DNA from: an uncultured beta proteobacterium
GTDB lineage: Bacteria > Pseudomonadota > Gammaproteobacteria > Burkholderiales > Nitrosomonadaceae
Direction of reading: 5' to 3'
Assembly: GCA_900696615.1 (NCBI GenBank)
Contig: CAADGS010000131.1
Span: 1-53,186 of the forward strand
DNA length: 53,186 nt
The position numbers and the translations under genes are program-made. The first letter of the stretch is position 1. Each line of letters opens with the position of its first letter. Below, piece by piece: positions 39,891-48,337 of the stretch. The notes under the pieces were generated by a model. The model worked only from the letters and a program-made list of their open reading frames with translations. It made no database searches and was not told the origin of the DNA.

Positions 39891-40066
39891 GTTTATTAGG
39901 AATTTCAACCATTTTTATTTGACTAATATATCGTTCTGTTATGTCATACCAGCAATATACGTAATGAGCATTCGCTGGTAATATAACCAAATTGGAAAAG
40001 GTTAATAGACTGATTGAGAAAGCAGGTGTGGCCTTTTAAAAAAACAATAAAATACAAGGCGTTTTA

Positions 40067-41146
40067 ATGACAATACCAACACTAAAAAATGATACGCTAC
40101 TACGCGCATTATTGAAGCAACCAGTTGAATATACACCTGTATGGTTAATGCGCCAAGCAGGTAGATATCTGACAGAATACAATGCCACTCGCGCTCGCGC
40201 AGGCGATTTCCTAGCACTATGCAAAAATCCGGCCTTTGCTACAGAAGTAACCTTGCAACCCCTGGCACGGTTTCCGCTTGATGCTGCAATTTTATTTTCG
40301 GATATCTTAACAATTCCAGATGCGATGGGATTAGGCTTATATTTTGCCCAAGGTGAAGGACCCATGTTTGAACGTCCTTTACGTGATGAAAAGGAAATTC
40401 ATGCACTTGCCGTCCCAGATCCCGCAACTGAACTAAGATATGTGATAGACGCGGTTTCACAAATTCGCACCGCTTTGGATAATCGCGTACCTTTGATCGG
40501 ATTTTCGGGCAGCCCTTTTACACTTGCTTGCTATATGGTTGAAGGCCGGGGCGGCACCGAATTTCGCGAAATCAAGACAATGCTCTATCAACGCCCTGAA
40601 TTGTTGCATCATATTCTTGCTATCAATGCACAAGCTGTTACAGCTTATCTCAATGCCCAGATTGAATCGGGAGCTCAGGCTGTGATGATTTTTGATACAT
40701 GGGGCGGCACATTATCACATGCCACCTACCAGGAATTTTCCTTGCACTATATGCAACAAATTATTTCCGGTTTAAAACGCGAATACAATGGCACGATAAT
40801 TCCTAGCATAGTTTTTACCAAAGGTGGCGGACTGTGGTTAGAAGCCATCGCCGACATTGGCTGCAATGCGGTCGGACTGGATTGGACGATTGATATTGGT
40901 GAAGCGCGCAGACGTGTAGGAAGCAAAGTTGCTTTACAAGGCAATCTTGACCCATCGGTACTCTTTGCATCACCTGAAGTAATCACCGCCGAAGTTAAAA
41001 AAATTCTTACCAGTTATGGCAACGGAAGCGGTCATGTATTTAACTTAGGTCATGGTATTTCGCAGTTTACCCCTCCTGACAATGCAGCGGCTTTAGTTGA
41101 AGCCGTACATACAATAAGCCGTGAATTTCATAAAAATAGTGTTTAA
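40067..41146 (+). CDS. hemE: Uroporphyrinogen decarboxylase
   Basis: Heme pathway enzyme converting uroporphyrinogen III to coproporphyrinogen III. It is 359 residues. The two UroD signatures are [12 protein letters not shown] (about 24-35) and [16 protein letters not shown] (about 144-159), with the catalytic Asp region in [20 protein letters not shown]. It stands between dgt and a two-component pair, with 176 bases upstream containing no obvious promoter. Heme demand would be very high in a cytochrome-rich ammonia oxidiser. Confidence 0.97.
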   Translation: MTIPTLKNDTLLRALLKQPVEYTPVWLMRQAGRYLTEYNATRARAGDFLALCKNPAFATEVTLQPLARFPLDAAILFSDILTIPDAMGLGLYFAQGEGPMFERPLRDEKEIHALAVPDPATELRYVIDAVSQIRTALDNRVPLIGFSGSPFTLACYMVEGRGGTEFREIKTMLYQRPELLHHILAINAQAVTAYLNAQIESGAQAVMIFDTWGGTLSHATYQEFSLHYMQQIISGLKREYNGTIIPSIVFTKGGGLWLEAIADIGCNAVGLDWTIDIGEARRRVGSKVALQGNLDPSVLFASPEVITAEVKKILTSYGNGSGHVFNLGHGISQFTPPDNAAALVEAVHTISREFHKNSV

Positions 41147-41172
41147 AAAGTCTAGTTTGCAGGTAAATTAGT

Positions 41173-41868
41173 ATGCATATATTAATTATTGAAGACGATC
41201 TTGCGATTGCCGCCAATCTTTATGATTTTCTGGAATCAAGAGGACACAGTGTAGACGCTGCAGCAAACGGTATTGCCGGACTACATCTTGCAGTAACGCA
41301 ACGGTTTGATGCCATATTACTTGATTTAGGATTACCAGGAATGAATGGCATGACATTATGCCGAAAGTTACGGCAAGAATCTCAAATCGATACACCAATC
41401 TTGATGCTGACTGCACGCGATACATTGGAAGATAAATTAACCGGTTTCGAGTGTGGTGCCGATGACTATCTTATCAAGCCATTTGCTTTAAAAGAAGTTG
41501 AGGCCCGCTTGCTAGCCTTGCATAAAAGACATGTCGGTAAAGTCGCTAATCGTAAGTTGGAATTTGACAAACTGTCTTACGATCCAAAAACCCTCTCCAT
41601 CCGCTTTGAAAATCAGAATGTCAAACTGCCTCCAAAATGTATACGTTTATTGGCGCTTATGATGAGTGAACCAGGTCGAGTATTCAGCCGCGAAGAACTC
41701 GAGATGGAAGCTTGGGAAGATGTTCAAGAAACAAGCGATACATTACGCAGTCATATGCATATCTTGCGCCGGGCGCTCACAAAGGCAGGAGGTTACGATC
41801 CTATCGAAACTGTTCATGGTCTTGGTTACTGCTTGACATCCCGTGATCACATTTCCGACCGAACATAG
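41173..41868 (+). CDS. OmpR-family response regulator
   Basis: 231-residue regulator with a canonical receiver (E7/D8/D9, phospho-acceptor D51 in ILLDLGLPGMNG, T80, K102 in LIKPFALKE) and a winged-helix output domain (about 125-225, ending TVHGLGYCL). The output domain resembles ColR/QseB-type regulators. It overlaps the kinase gene by 26 bases. It starts 26 bases after hemE, so it may be read from the hemE transcript. Target genes unknown; sbtA-sbtB lie next downstream. Confidence 0.85.
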   Translation: MHILIIEDDLAIAANLYDFLESRGHSVDAAANGIAGLHLAVTQRFDAILLDLGLPGMNGMTLCRKLRQESQIDTPILMLTARDTLEDKLTGFECGADDYLIKPFALKEVEARLLALHKRHVGKVANRKLEFDKLSYDPKTLSIRFENQNVKLPPKCIRLLALMMSEPGRVFSREELEMEAWEDVQETSDTLRSHMHILRRALTKAGGYDPIETVHGLGYCLTSRDHISDRT

Positions 41869-43117
41869 CCTACGATATCGTGTCGCTGTAGCACTAGCGA
41901 CATTTAGTATTTTTATTGTTGGAACACTGTGCATTATCCTTTATTTTGTCTCGGATAATATTGAAGAAGCACATATCGAACAAGTCATTGAAATGGAAAT
42001 GGATCATCTTGTTCAGCGCTACCAGAAACATTCGGATTTCATTTCGCAAGTTGGTTCCCATCTTAAAAGTTATGTCATTCATGATATCGATGACGAGTTG
42101 CAAATTCCCGCTTATTTGCGAGGTATGAATAGCGGTTATCATCGCATCTACTATGGCTTGGAAGATTTTCATGTACTGGTACGCACAATCGATGAAGTGA
42201 AGTTCTTGATTGCTTACCGGATTTCTCTTCATCAACAGCGTTTGAGCAAGCTCCGGCTGCTTATTTTGTTATCCTGGGTCGCGGTAGTCGCTATTGCGTT
42301 TATCGTGGGATACTTACTGGCAGGAATACTCGTTAGACAAGTAACCGATCTGGCCGATCGGGTAAGCTTACTCGCGCCCGGAGATCTTCAAATGGGGTTG
42401 ATGACACAACCCGATATGGACGAAGAAGTAGCACAGCTCGCACGAGCGTTGGATGACTACCAGAATCGTATCAGACGCATGCTCCAGCGCGAGCAAGAAT
42501 TCACAGCTAACATAAGTCATGAGTTGAGAACGCCCATTACCACAATCTTAACGAGTTGCGAGCTGATAATAGCAATACCCGAATTACCTTCTAGGGCCTA
42601 CCATCGCACAAAAATGATTGAATCGGCCGCCCTGCGCATGGGTGAACAATTACAAGCTTTATTGTTTCTCGCACGCGAGCAATCGTTAGGCGCAGTCGAA
42701 CCCGTTGCCATAGCTGAGTGCGTTTTTGATGCAGTGGAGCCGATATGTTCGGAAATTTACCGTAAGCAACTTAAATTTGAAGTCAATATCGCACCCGCTA
42801 TCACTGTTGTTCTTAATCGCCAAGCCCTCCATACCGCCCTAATGAATCTACTCAGAAATGCTGTGCAATATACCGAACAAGGTTATATTCGAGTCGAGTT
42901 CAGCAAGCGGCGTTTATCAATCTCGGATTCCGGTATCGGTATAGAACCGGCCTATTTGCCATTACTATATGAGCGTTTTTTTCGAGGCTCATCGCAAGGT
43001 GACGGATTAGGAATCGGACTTGCGATCGTCAAGCGGATCTGCAATTACTACAACTGGCAAATCGAGGTTGACAGTACACCAGGTAAAGGCACAACTTTTC
43101 ACATCACTTTTCCTTAA
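41843..43117 (+). CDS. Sensor histidine kinase partnering the OmpR-type regulator
   Basis: 424-residue membrane kinase starting at GTG inside the regulator gene. Membrane segments are at about 13-36 and 138-163, enclosing a roughly 100-residue periplasmic sensor (residues 37-137) with no recognised domain. It continues with HAMP (about 160-215), phospho-acceptor H226 in ANISHELRTPITT, N-box NLLRNAVQYTEQG, G1 DSGIGIE and G2 GDGLGIGLAIV. The order and overlap with the regulator show a cognate pair. The signal is unknown. Confidence 0.88.
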   Translation: MITFPTEHSLRYRVAVALATFSIFIVGTLCIILYFVSDNIEEAHIEQVIEMEMDHLVQRYQKHSDFISQVGSHLKSYVIHDIDDELQIPAYLRGMNSGYHRIYYGLEDFHVLVRTIDEVKFLIAYRISLHQQRLSKLRLLILLSWVAVVAIAFIVGYLLAGILVRQVTDLADRVSLLAPGDLQMGLMTQPDMDEEVAQLARALDDYQNRIRRMLQREQEFTANISHELRTPITTILTSCELIIAIPELPSRAYHRTKMIESAALRMGEQLQALLFLAREQSLGAVEPVAIAECVFDAVEPICSEIYRKQLKFEVNIAPAITVVLNRQALHTALMNLLRNAVQYTEQGYIRVEFSKRRLSISDSGIGIEPAYLPLLYERFFRGSSQGDGLGIGLAIVKRICNYYNWQIEVDSTPGKGTTFHITFP

Positions 43118-43387
43118 TTTATTGATAAAAATCATTCTCATCTCTTCACGAATTCTTCACGTGCCTTGTGTTAACGTTTCTCCCTCAAAGGCAGTTGGGT
43201 CCCGGATTTTCCGGGTTTAAAAAGAATATTTCTTATCCTCGCGCTTCGTATCGATCTTTTAATTTCTAAAGCTTGATCATAAAAATTCTAGTCTCTGAGA
43301 TATTGTAGTCTAGCTTCCTGAAATTAAGAAAAACCGCGTGATAAGAGTATTAACAAATATAATAATTAAGTAAGAAGGAGTTTAGGC

Positions 43388-44344
43388 ATGACAACTTTAC
43401 AACCGGTTGTTCTGTTTTTCGTATTCGGCGTTTTGGCTGGTGTAATAAAATCCGATCTCAAAATACCTGAAGCCTTATATAAGAGCTTGAGCCTATTTTT
43501 ATTGATCGCGATTGGTTTCAAAGGCGGTGTATCGATGGCTAAGTACGACATTATGGAAGTACTGCCCATTGCTTTGTCCATGGTTGTTCTGGCGGCATTG
43601 ATCCCATTAACCGCATATCCGATATTAAGATTCATTGGCAAATTCACTCAAGCTGATGCCGGCGCTATTTCTGCGCACTACGGCTCCGTCAGTGCGGTAA
43701 CATTCGCTGTTGGCGTAGCCTTTCTGCAAGCAAAAGGCGAACAATCCGAAGGTTATATGGTATTGATTATGGCCTTGATGGAAATACCGGCATTAGTCAC
43801 CGGTACTATTCTGGCGCGTGCCGGTGCTAGCGGTGAAAAAACCCAATGGGGTAAATTGATGCATGAAATTTTAACCGGAACCAGTCTTTATCTTCTGATC
43901 GTTGGTGTAATTATTGGCTACTATGCTGGATTGGTTAAACTTGTTGAACCACTCGACAAAATGTTCATGGATTTGTTTATGGGCGTATTGGCTTTCTTTC
44001 TTCTAGAAATGGGTTTATTGGCAGCATCGCGCTTAAAAGCGGTTATGGCAAAAGGTGTGTTCATTATTGCATTCGGTATTTTGTTCCCCCTTACTGCAGG
44101 AATGTTTGGCGCTTACTTGGGTTGGTTGTTTGGCTTATCTGAAGGAGGCACCACGCTACTGGCTGTCCTATATGCAAGCTGCTCCTATATTGCTGCGCCT
44201 GCGGCTATGCGTATCGCTGTTCCAGATGCAGATCCGGCAGTCTCTATCGGTGCTTCGTTAGGTGTAACTTTCCCTTTCAACATATTCATTGGCGTACCAA
44301 TTTACTGGGAGATGGCTCATTGGTTTCATGGCGCTCCAGTTTGA
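43388..44344 (+). CDS. sbtA: SbtA-type sodium-dependent bicarbonate transporter
   Basis: Inner-membrane protein of 318 residues with about ten hydrophobic helices arranged as an inverted repeat. The start PVVLFFVFGVLAGVIKSDLKIPEALYKSLSLFLLIAIGFKGG and the conserved HYGSVSAVTFAVGVAFL stretch (about 98-114) are SbtA landmarks. SbtA concentrates bicarbonate for carboxysome or Rubisco use in cyanobacteria, and homologues occur in autotrophic proteobacteria. AAGGAG lies before the ATG. The next gene is its PII-like regulator. No carboxysome or Rubisco genes are in this window. Confidence 0.92.
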   Translation: MTTLQPVVLFFVFGVLAGVIKSDLKIPEALYKSLSLFLLIAIGFKGGVSMAKYDIMEVLPIALSMVVLAALIPLTAYPILRFIGKFTQADAGAISAHYGSVSAVTFAVGVAFLQAKGEQSEGYMVLIMALMEIPALVTGTILARAGASGEKTQWGKLMHEILTGTSLYLLIVGVIIGYYAGLVKLVEPLDKMFMDLFMGVLAFFLLEMGLLAASRLKAVMAKGVFIIAFGILFPLTAGMFGAYLGWLFGLSEGGTTLLAVLYASCSYIAAPAAMRIAVPDADPAVSIGASLGVTFPFNIFIGVPIYWEMAHWFHGAPV

Positions 44345-44406
44345 TAATATTTGGATTGCCAACAAGCCTACAATTAACAATTTAATATTGAGAAAGGAAA
44401 ACTGAT

Positions 44407-44724
44407 ATGAATAATACAATTGCCATGAAACGATTCGAGATTGTCATCGGTATCGAACAGCTCGAGCAACTGATGGAGTTGTTGGAAAAGTGTTCAGTGC
44501 GTGGCTACACTGTTATCAAAAATGCCGGCGGCTATGGATCAAGAGGTGCACGTGATCCGGATGACGTTTTAATGGAACAAGAAAATGTTGTCGTTGTTCT
44601 TGCATGCAAGGAAGACCAAGCACAAAGAGTTCTTAATGAATTAAGGCCGGTAATGAAAAGTTTAGGTGGCATGTGCCTTGTTTCTGACTGCCACTGGGTT
44701 GAGGGACCAGCTGTCTCGTACTAA
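44407..44724 (+). CDS. sbtB: PII-like bicarbonate transport regulator SbtB
   Basis: A 105-residue PII-superfamily protein expected to form a trimer that binds adenine nucleotides and gates SbtA. Visible are the first beta strand KRFEIVIGIEQLEQL, the T-loop region NAGGYGSRGARDPDDVLMEQEN (about 39-60, shorter and unlike GlnB/GlnK, with no uridylylated YRG Tyr), and the last strand GGMCLVSDCHWVEG. Two Cys (C90, C95) are spaced C-x4-C, but they lie in the last strand, not in a C-terminal redox loop as in cyanobacterial SbtB, which is absent here. AGAAAGGAAA precedes the ATG, and the gene is 62 bases after sbtA. Confidence 0.88.
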   Translation: MNNTIAMKRFEIVIGIEQLEQLMELLEKCSVRGYTVIKNAGGYGSRGARDPDDVLMEQENVVVVLACKEDQAQRVLNELRPVMKSLGGMCLVSDCHWVEGPAVSY

Positions 44725-44747
44725 GGTTAAGTTTTTTACATTTCAAA

Positions 44748-44789
44748 TGTAATACGCGCTATCCGTTTATAACAACCGCGCGTATTACA
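44748..44789. repeat. 12-bp perfect inverted repeat after sbtB
   Basis: TGTAATACGCGC and GCGCGTATTACA are exact reverse complements separated by 18 bases, starting 23 bases after the sbtB stop. No T run follows, so it is not a standard terminator; it could protect the sbtAB mRNA 3' end, be half of a small repeat element, or bind a regulator of the following region. Confidence 0.6.
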
Positions 44790-44911
44790 GGCGATAATTG
44801 CGATTAATTGTATTGATATTTTCTGTACTTATTATTCATCCGATGATATGTGAAAAGTCCATGATTTCATCACTACGTAGCATAAACCTGATTAGTTTCT
44901 CTGAGTTCTAA

Positions 44912-45613
44912 CTACGCTACCATAAAAAGAGACTTAGTGGCTTTCACTGCAACCGCCGCAGCATACAAATCGGGTACTTCAATTAACCAAACTTTAATAT
45001 CCCGCCATTCGTGGCAATCACTCTCGATACGGTAATCCATTTCGTTACTAGCTGCCGGTAATATTGAAATCGTTTGCAAATGTTCCGATATACCGATGCC
45101 TACAGCTTTTAATACTGATTCCTTAGCCACCCAGTGCTTAAAAAAATTCTCAGTTGATAATGACCCCAGTTGCCGCTCTACGTCAGTAAAGACATACTCG
45201 GTCAACGCGCGAGCATCCAATTGACGGCTACAGTTTTCAATATCTACACCTACTTGACCAATAGTTGAGATCGCAATGAGTGCATAATGACCAGTATGCG
45301 CAACATTAAAATCAATATTAGCGCTGCCTTGCAAAAAAGGTTTGCCATATTGATTGGTAGCAAATTTCAATTCATTCGGGGGTACCGCAACTTTATTTGC
45401 AATTAGCTTTCGGACAGCCGCTCGAGTTGTGACTGAACGGACTTGATCTGCATGAGTCTCAAAGCTCATTGCACGCACTCGCTCAGATTCACTCAATATC
45501 AGAAAATCCGCCTTCTCAATAGGCAACTGTAAATCTAATTTAACCAACCAAGCCTCAATGCCAGCAGGAATTGTTTTTGGCAAAATCAATTGTTGAATAT
45601 TATTCATACTCAA
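44912..45613 (-). CDS. 4'-phosphopantetheinyl transferase (Sfp type)
   Basis: Transfers phosphopantetheine from CoA to carrier proteins. It is 233 residues, the size of Sfp/HetI rather than AcpS. The family motifs are NVAHTGHYALIAI, VGVDIEN (metal-binding Asp and Glu) and FFKHWVAKESVLKAVGIGI (W-x-x-KES-x-x-K). An N-terminal QYGKPFL motif is also present. It is a lone gene; no polyketide or peptide synthetase is in the window, so it may serve fatty-acid ACP or a distant pathway. Confidence 0.9.
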   Translation of the reverse strand: MSMNNIQQLILPKTIPAGIEAWLVKLDLQLPIEKADFLILSESERVRAMSFETHADQVRSVTTRAAVRKLIANKVAVPPNELKFATNQYGKPFLQGSANIDFNVAHTGHYALIAISTIGQVGVDIENCSRQLDARALTEYVFTDVERQLGSLSTENFFKHWVAKESVLKAVGIGISEHLQTISILPAASNEMDYRIESDCHEWRDIKVWLIEVPDLYAAAVAVKATKSLFMVA

Positions 45614-45967
45614 AAGAAGATTTATTAAGCAAGTTTCGATTCCAAATAAAGTACATGATTAGAGATCTCTAAATAACTATCTAATTATCGCGAGTTCCTT
45701 TTTCTATTTTTTAGAGTCACGATGTGATTTCTCAACGGATAATAAGAAAATTTTTTTAATTTCTCTTTATTGGCTTCTAAAATTCAATTCAATTTAAAAT
45801 CTTTACTAATGAAATAAATCATGAAAAAAACTTTGGCCTAACAGACATGGTAGAGCGGGCGTCAGAAACCAGAACAACTTACCCCCTCGCCACAAGAAAG
45901 AAATTTCAAGTTACCAGAACGTAATTCAGCATATACAGCAACCTCTTTAAGACATTGGAAAAACGAA
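45614..45967. other. Intergenic region upstream of the phosphopantetheinyl transferase
   Basis: 354 AT-rich bases between two minus-strand genes. I see no RNA gene, hairpin terminator or credible small ORF. The longest in-frame starts are only a few codons. It probably holds the transferase promoter and the end of the leuA transcript. Confidence 0.4.
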
Positions 45968-46441
45968 TCAATTTTTATTTGCTGACCGGGATCGAATAAA
46001 CTTTTCTATATTCTCACGAGAGATTATACCCAATTGCCGTGCTGCCGGTTTCCCATCAGGATCATAAAAATAAGTACTTGGTAATAAAGATATATCATCC
46101 AATTGGGCAGCAATCTCCCGATTGCCGAGGATAGTTGGATACGTGATCGACATTCGTTGAACAAAATCCATGACTATCTGTTGATCCCCTGAATCCATGG
46201 CCACACCAATCACCATAATCTTATCTTTATGAGAGTCATAAAGCGAAATCAAATCAGGAATTTCTTTCAAACATGGCGGGCACCAAGTTGCCCAAAAATT
46301 AACCAGCACCCATCGCCCTTTATAATCTTCCAGTTTATGAATTTTTCCAGCAGTATCTTGAAATTGAAAAGCTTCCACCCGCATATTCAATAGCAGGCTC
46401 GCACAGAAAAATAATAATATCAATTTGAATTTCATTACCAT
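45968..46441 (-). CDS. TlpA/ResA-like periplasmic thioredoxin
   Basis: 157-residue thiol-disulphide protein with an N-terminal signal or anchor (FKLILLFFCASLLLNMRVEA), a thioredoxin fold starting FQFQDTAGKIHKLEDYKG, and the active site WCPPC in FWATWCPPCLKEIP. The cis-Pro is in SLLPSTYFYD. WCPPC is typical of TlpA/ResA/CcmG-type reductases, often in cytochrome c maturation. The gene begins about 20 bases after leuA on the same strand and is probably cotranscribed with it, an unexpected pairing. I start at the first ATG (46441); a second ATG is at 46435, and neither has a good ribosome-binding site. Confidence 0.85.
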   Translation of the reverse strand: MVMKFKLILLFFCASLLLNMRVEAFQFQDTAGKIHKLEDYKGRWVLVNFWATWCPPCLKEIPDLISLYDSHKDKIMVIGVAMDSGDQQIVMDFVQRMSITYPTILGNREIAAQLDDISLLPSTYFYDPDGKPAARQLGIISRENIEKFIRSRSANKN

Positions 46442-46462
46442 CAGCAAAAAAGCAAAGTTACG

Positions 46463-47995
46463 TTAAACTTGAGGATGGGCTCGTTCTAATTTACTGCATA
46501 GTTTATTCAAAGCACTTAAATAGGCTTTTGCAGAAGCTACTACGATATCGGTATCAGCGCCATGCCCATTGACGATGCGATTGGATTTACGTAACCGGAC
46601 AGTCACTTCTCCCTGCGCATCAGTTCCACTCGTAATATTATTGACCGAAAATAACTGTAATTGAGCCCCACTTTTCAATAGCATCTCAATTCCCCGGAAA
46701 GTTGCATCTACTGGACCACTTCCTTGCGACTCGGCGTACATTTCATTGCCATTATCGGAAATCACAACGCGTGCGTATGGAATCTCGCCTGTTTCGCTAT
46801 GCACAGTCAACGATATTAAGCGAAAGCACTCATGTAGCACGAGTACTTCATCCGAAACCAGCGCTTGCAGATCTTCGTCGAATATTTCATGTTTTTTATC
46901 TGCTAACTCCTTAAAGCGCATAAAAGTATTATTAAGCATCTCCTCAGACTCCAGCTCGATACCCAGCTCCATAAGGCGGGTACGAAACGCGTTCCGTCCC
47001 GAATGCTTGCCCAATAATAACTTGTTTGCACCCCAGCCCACATCCTCGGCACGCATGATTTCATATGTTTCACGATGTTTCAATACGCCATCTTGATGTA
47101 TCCCTGACTCATGTGCAAAAGCATTGGCTCCGACTATGGCTTTATTGGGTTGTACTGGAAAACCTGTAATACCAGAGACCAGTTTGCTTGCAGATACGAT
47201 ATGCGTTGTATCTATTCTTGTATCGCAGGGAAAATAATCCTGACGTGTTCGAACAGCCATCACAATTTCTTCAAGTGATGCATTCCCCGCTCTTTCACCT
47301 AACCCATTAATGGTACATTCTACCTGCCGTGCCCCATTCATCACAGCAGTCAGTGAATTGGCTACAGCCAAACCCAAATCGTTATGGCAATGAACCGAAA
47401 AAATTGCTTTATCAGAATTAGGGATACGTTCACGCAAATCATGAATCAGCTTACCAAACTGTTCGGGCATGGTATAACCAACCGTATCAGGAATATTCAA
47501 CGTGGTCGCACCAGCATTGATAACTGCTTCGAGTACTTTGCATAGAAATTCGATTTCAGAACGTCCCGCATCTTCCGGAGAGAACTCAACATTATCTGTA
47601 TATTGGCGCGCCCATTTCACAGCTCTCACCGCTTGTTCGATAACTTGATCCGGCGACATCCTCAGTTTATTTTTCATATGAATTGGCGATGTTGCAATAA
47701 AAGTGTGAATACGCGCTGATTGCGCGCCCTTTAATGCATCGCCGGTTCGCTTGATGTCTGCTTCAATGGCGCGCGCGAGACCGCATACCACGCTATCCTT
47801 CACCAAATCAGCTACGGCTTTGACCGCTTCAAAATCTCCATTCGAGGCAGCAGGGAAACCGGCTTCAATCACATCTACACCCATACGTTCCAATTGCCAG
47901 GCAATACGGATTTTCTCCTCTTTTGTCATTGAGGCTCCGGGACTCTGTTCACCATCACGTAGGGTCGTGTCAAAAATAATTAAATGTTCTGGCAT
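46463..47995 (-). CDS. leuA: 2-isopropylmalate synthase
   Basis: First committed step of leucine synthesis, condensing acetyl-CoA with 2-ketoisovalerate. It is 510 residues from the ATG at 47995, chosen because GGAG stands six bases upstream and the protein then starts [20 protein letters not shown], as in the family. Catalytic TIM barrel to about 330 with DTTLRDGEQ, metal His pair in [15 protein letters not shown], and [11 protein letters not shown]. The C-terminal leucine-binding regulatory domain covers about 385-510. The upstream leader contains a leucine-rich short ORF, suggesting control by leucine supply. Confidence 0.96.
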   Translation of the reverse strand: MPEHLIIFDTTLRDGEQSPGASMTKEEKIRIAWQLERMGVDVIEAGFPAASNGDFEAVKAVADLVKDSVVCGLARAIEADIKRTGDALKGAQSARIHTFIATSPIHMKNKLRMSPDQVIEQAVRAVKWARQYTDNVEFSPEDAGRSEIEFLCKVLEAVINAGATTLNIPDTVGYTMPEQFGKLIHDLRERIPNSDKAIFSVHCHNDLGLAVANSLTAVMNGARQVECTINGLGERAGNASLEEIVMAVRTRQDYFPCDTRIDTTHIVSASKLVSGITGFPVQPNKAIVGANAFAHESGIHQDGVLKHRETYEIMRAEDVGWGANKLLLGKHSGRNAFRTRLMELGIELESEEMLNNTFMRFKELADKKHEIFDEDLQALVSDEVLVLHECFRLISLTVHSETGEIPYARVVISDNGNEMYAESQGSGPVDATFRGIEMLLKSGAQLQLFSVNNITSGTDAQGEVTVRLRKSNRIVNGHGADTDIVVASAKAYLSALNKLCSKLERAHPQV

Positions 47996-48100
47996 TACGT
48001 TCTCCATTTCAGAAGACAACTTGCAATATGAAAGATTCGCTTTCTGTAAAAAGCTTATCTATCGAATTTTATAGGGTAAAAGAATAAAGAGGAAAAATAT
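47996..48100 (-). other. leuA 5' leader downstream of the leucine-rich ORF
   Basis: The 105 bases between the short leader ORF and the leuA start carry no convincing intrinsic terminator. Two weak, mutually exclusive pairings are visible on the transcript: GCTTT with AAAGC, and GAAAG with CTTTC, sharing the AAAG segment. TTTCA also pairs with TGAAA just before the GGAG site. Any attenuation would more likely act by RNA switching at the ribosome-binding site or by a weak terminator. Confidence 0.3.
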
Positions 48101-48187
48101 TTAGCGCGCAAGGCGCAATGGCAGCAGCTGCAAACACATCAGTGCTGGTAAGAGAATGTGAGAAAAATTTTTGTTAATTTTTAGCAT
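48101..48187 (-). CDS. Putative leucine leader peptide upstream of leuA
   Basis: A 28-codon frame from ATG (48187) to TAA (48101) lies about 105 bases before leuA on the same strand. Nine of 28 residues are Leu, eight of them within residues 12-26 (ILLPALMCLQLLPLRLAR at the end), using CTC, TTA, CTG, TTG and CTT codons. This is the pattern of transcription-attenuation leader peptides of leu operons. No Shine-Dalgarno sequence precedes it; the promoter places the transcript start next to the ATG, so it would be leaderless. Whether it is translated is untested. Confidence 0.6.
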   Translation of the reverse strand: MLKINKNFSHILLPALMCLQLLPLRLAR

Positions 48188-48194
48188 AGCGCGG

Positions 48195-48223
48195 AATATA
48201 AATAATTTTCTCTTATAGTGCAA
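48195..48223 (-). promoter_or_regulatory. Sigma70 promoter for leuA and its leader
   Basis: On the minus strand TTGCAC (48218-48223) and TATATT (48195-48200) are separated by exactly 17 bases. Transcription should start near 48188, at the A of the leader-ORF ATG or one base before it. It gives leuA a leader of about 190 bases. Confidence 0.6.
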
Positions 48224-48337
48224 GTAACAAAATTTTAGAAGCAGATTCGCAAACTAAAAGAATCAAAATGATCGCCCTCCCGACTAAACCTCTATCAGCC
48301 TCAGCATAGAGTGCATTGACTTGATTTATCGCTGTAA

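Noticed and set aside
39947..39980. 7-bp inverted repeat TACCAGC/GCTGGTA between dgt and hemE
   Set aside because: The loop is 20 bases with no T run; too weak to call a terminator or operator.
43201..43218. Hairpin CCCGGA/TCCGGG after the histidine kinase
   Set aside because: Only a three-base T stretch follows the six-pair stem, so termination is doubtful, and it could be part of the sbtA upstream region.
45850..45900. Sequence with GGTAGAGCGGG resembling a tRNA D-arm
   Set aside because: No matching acceptor or T arm nearby; not foldable as a tRNA.
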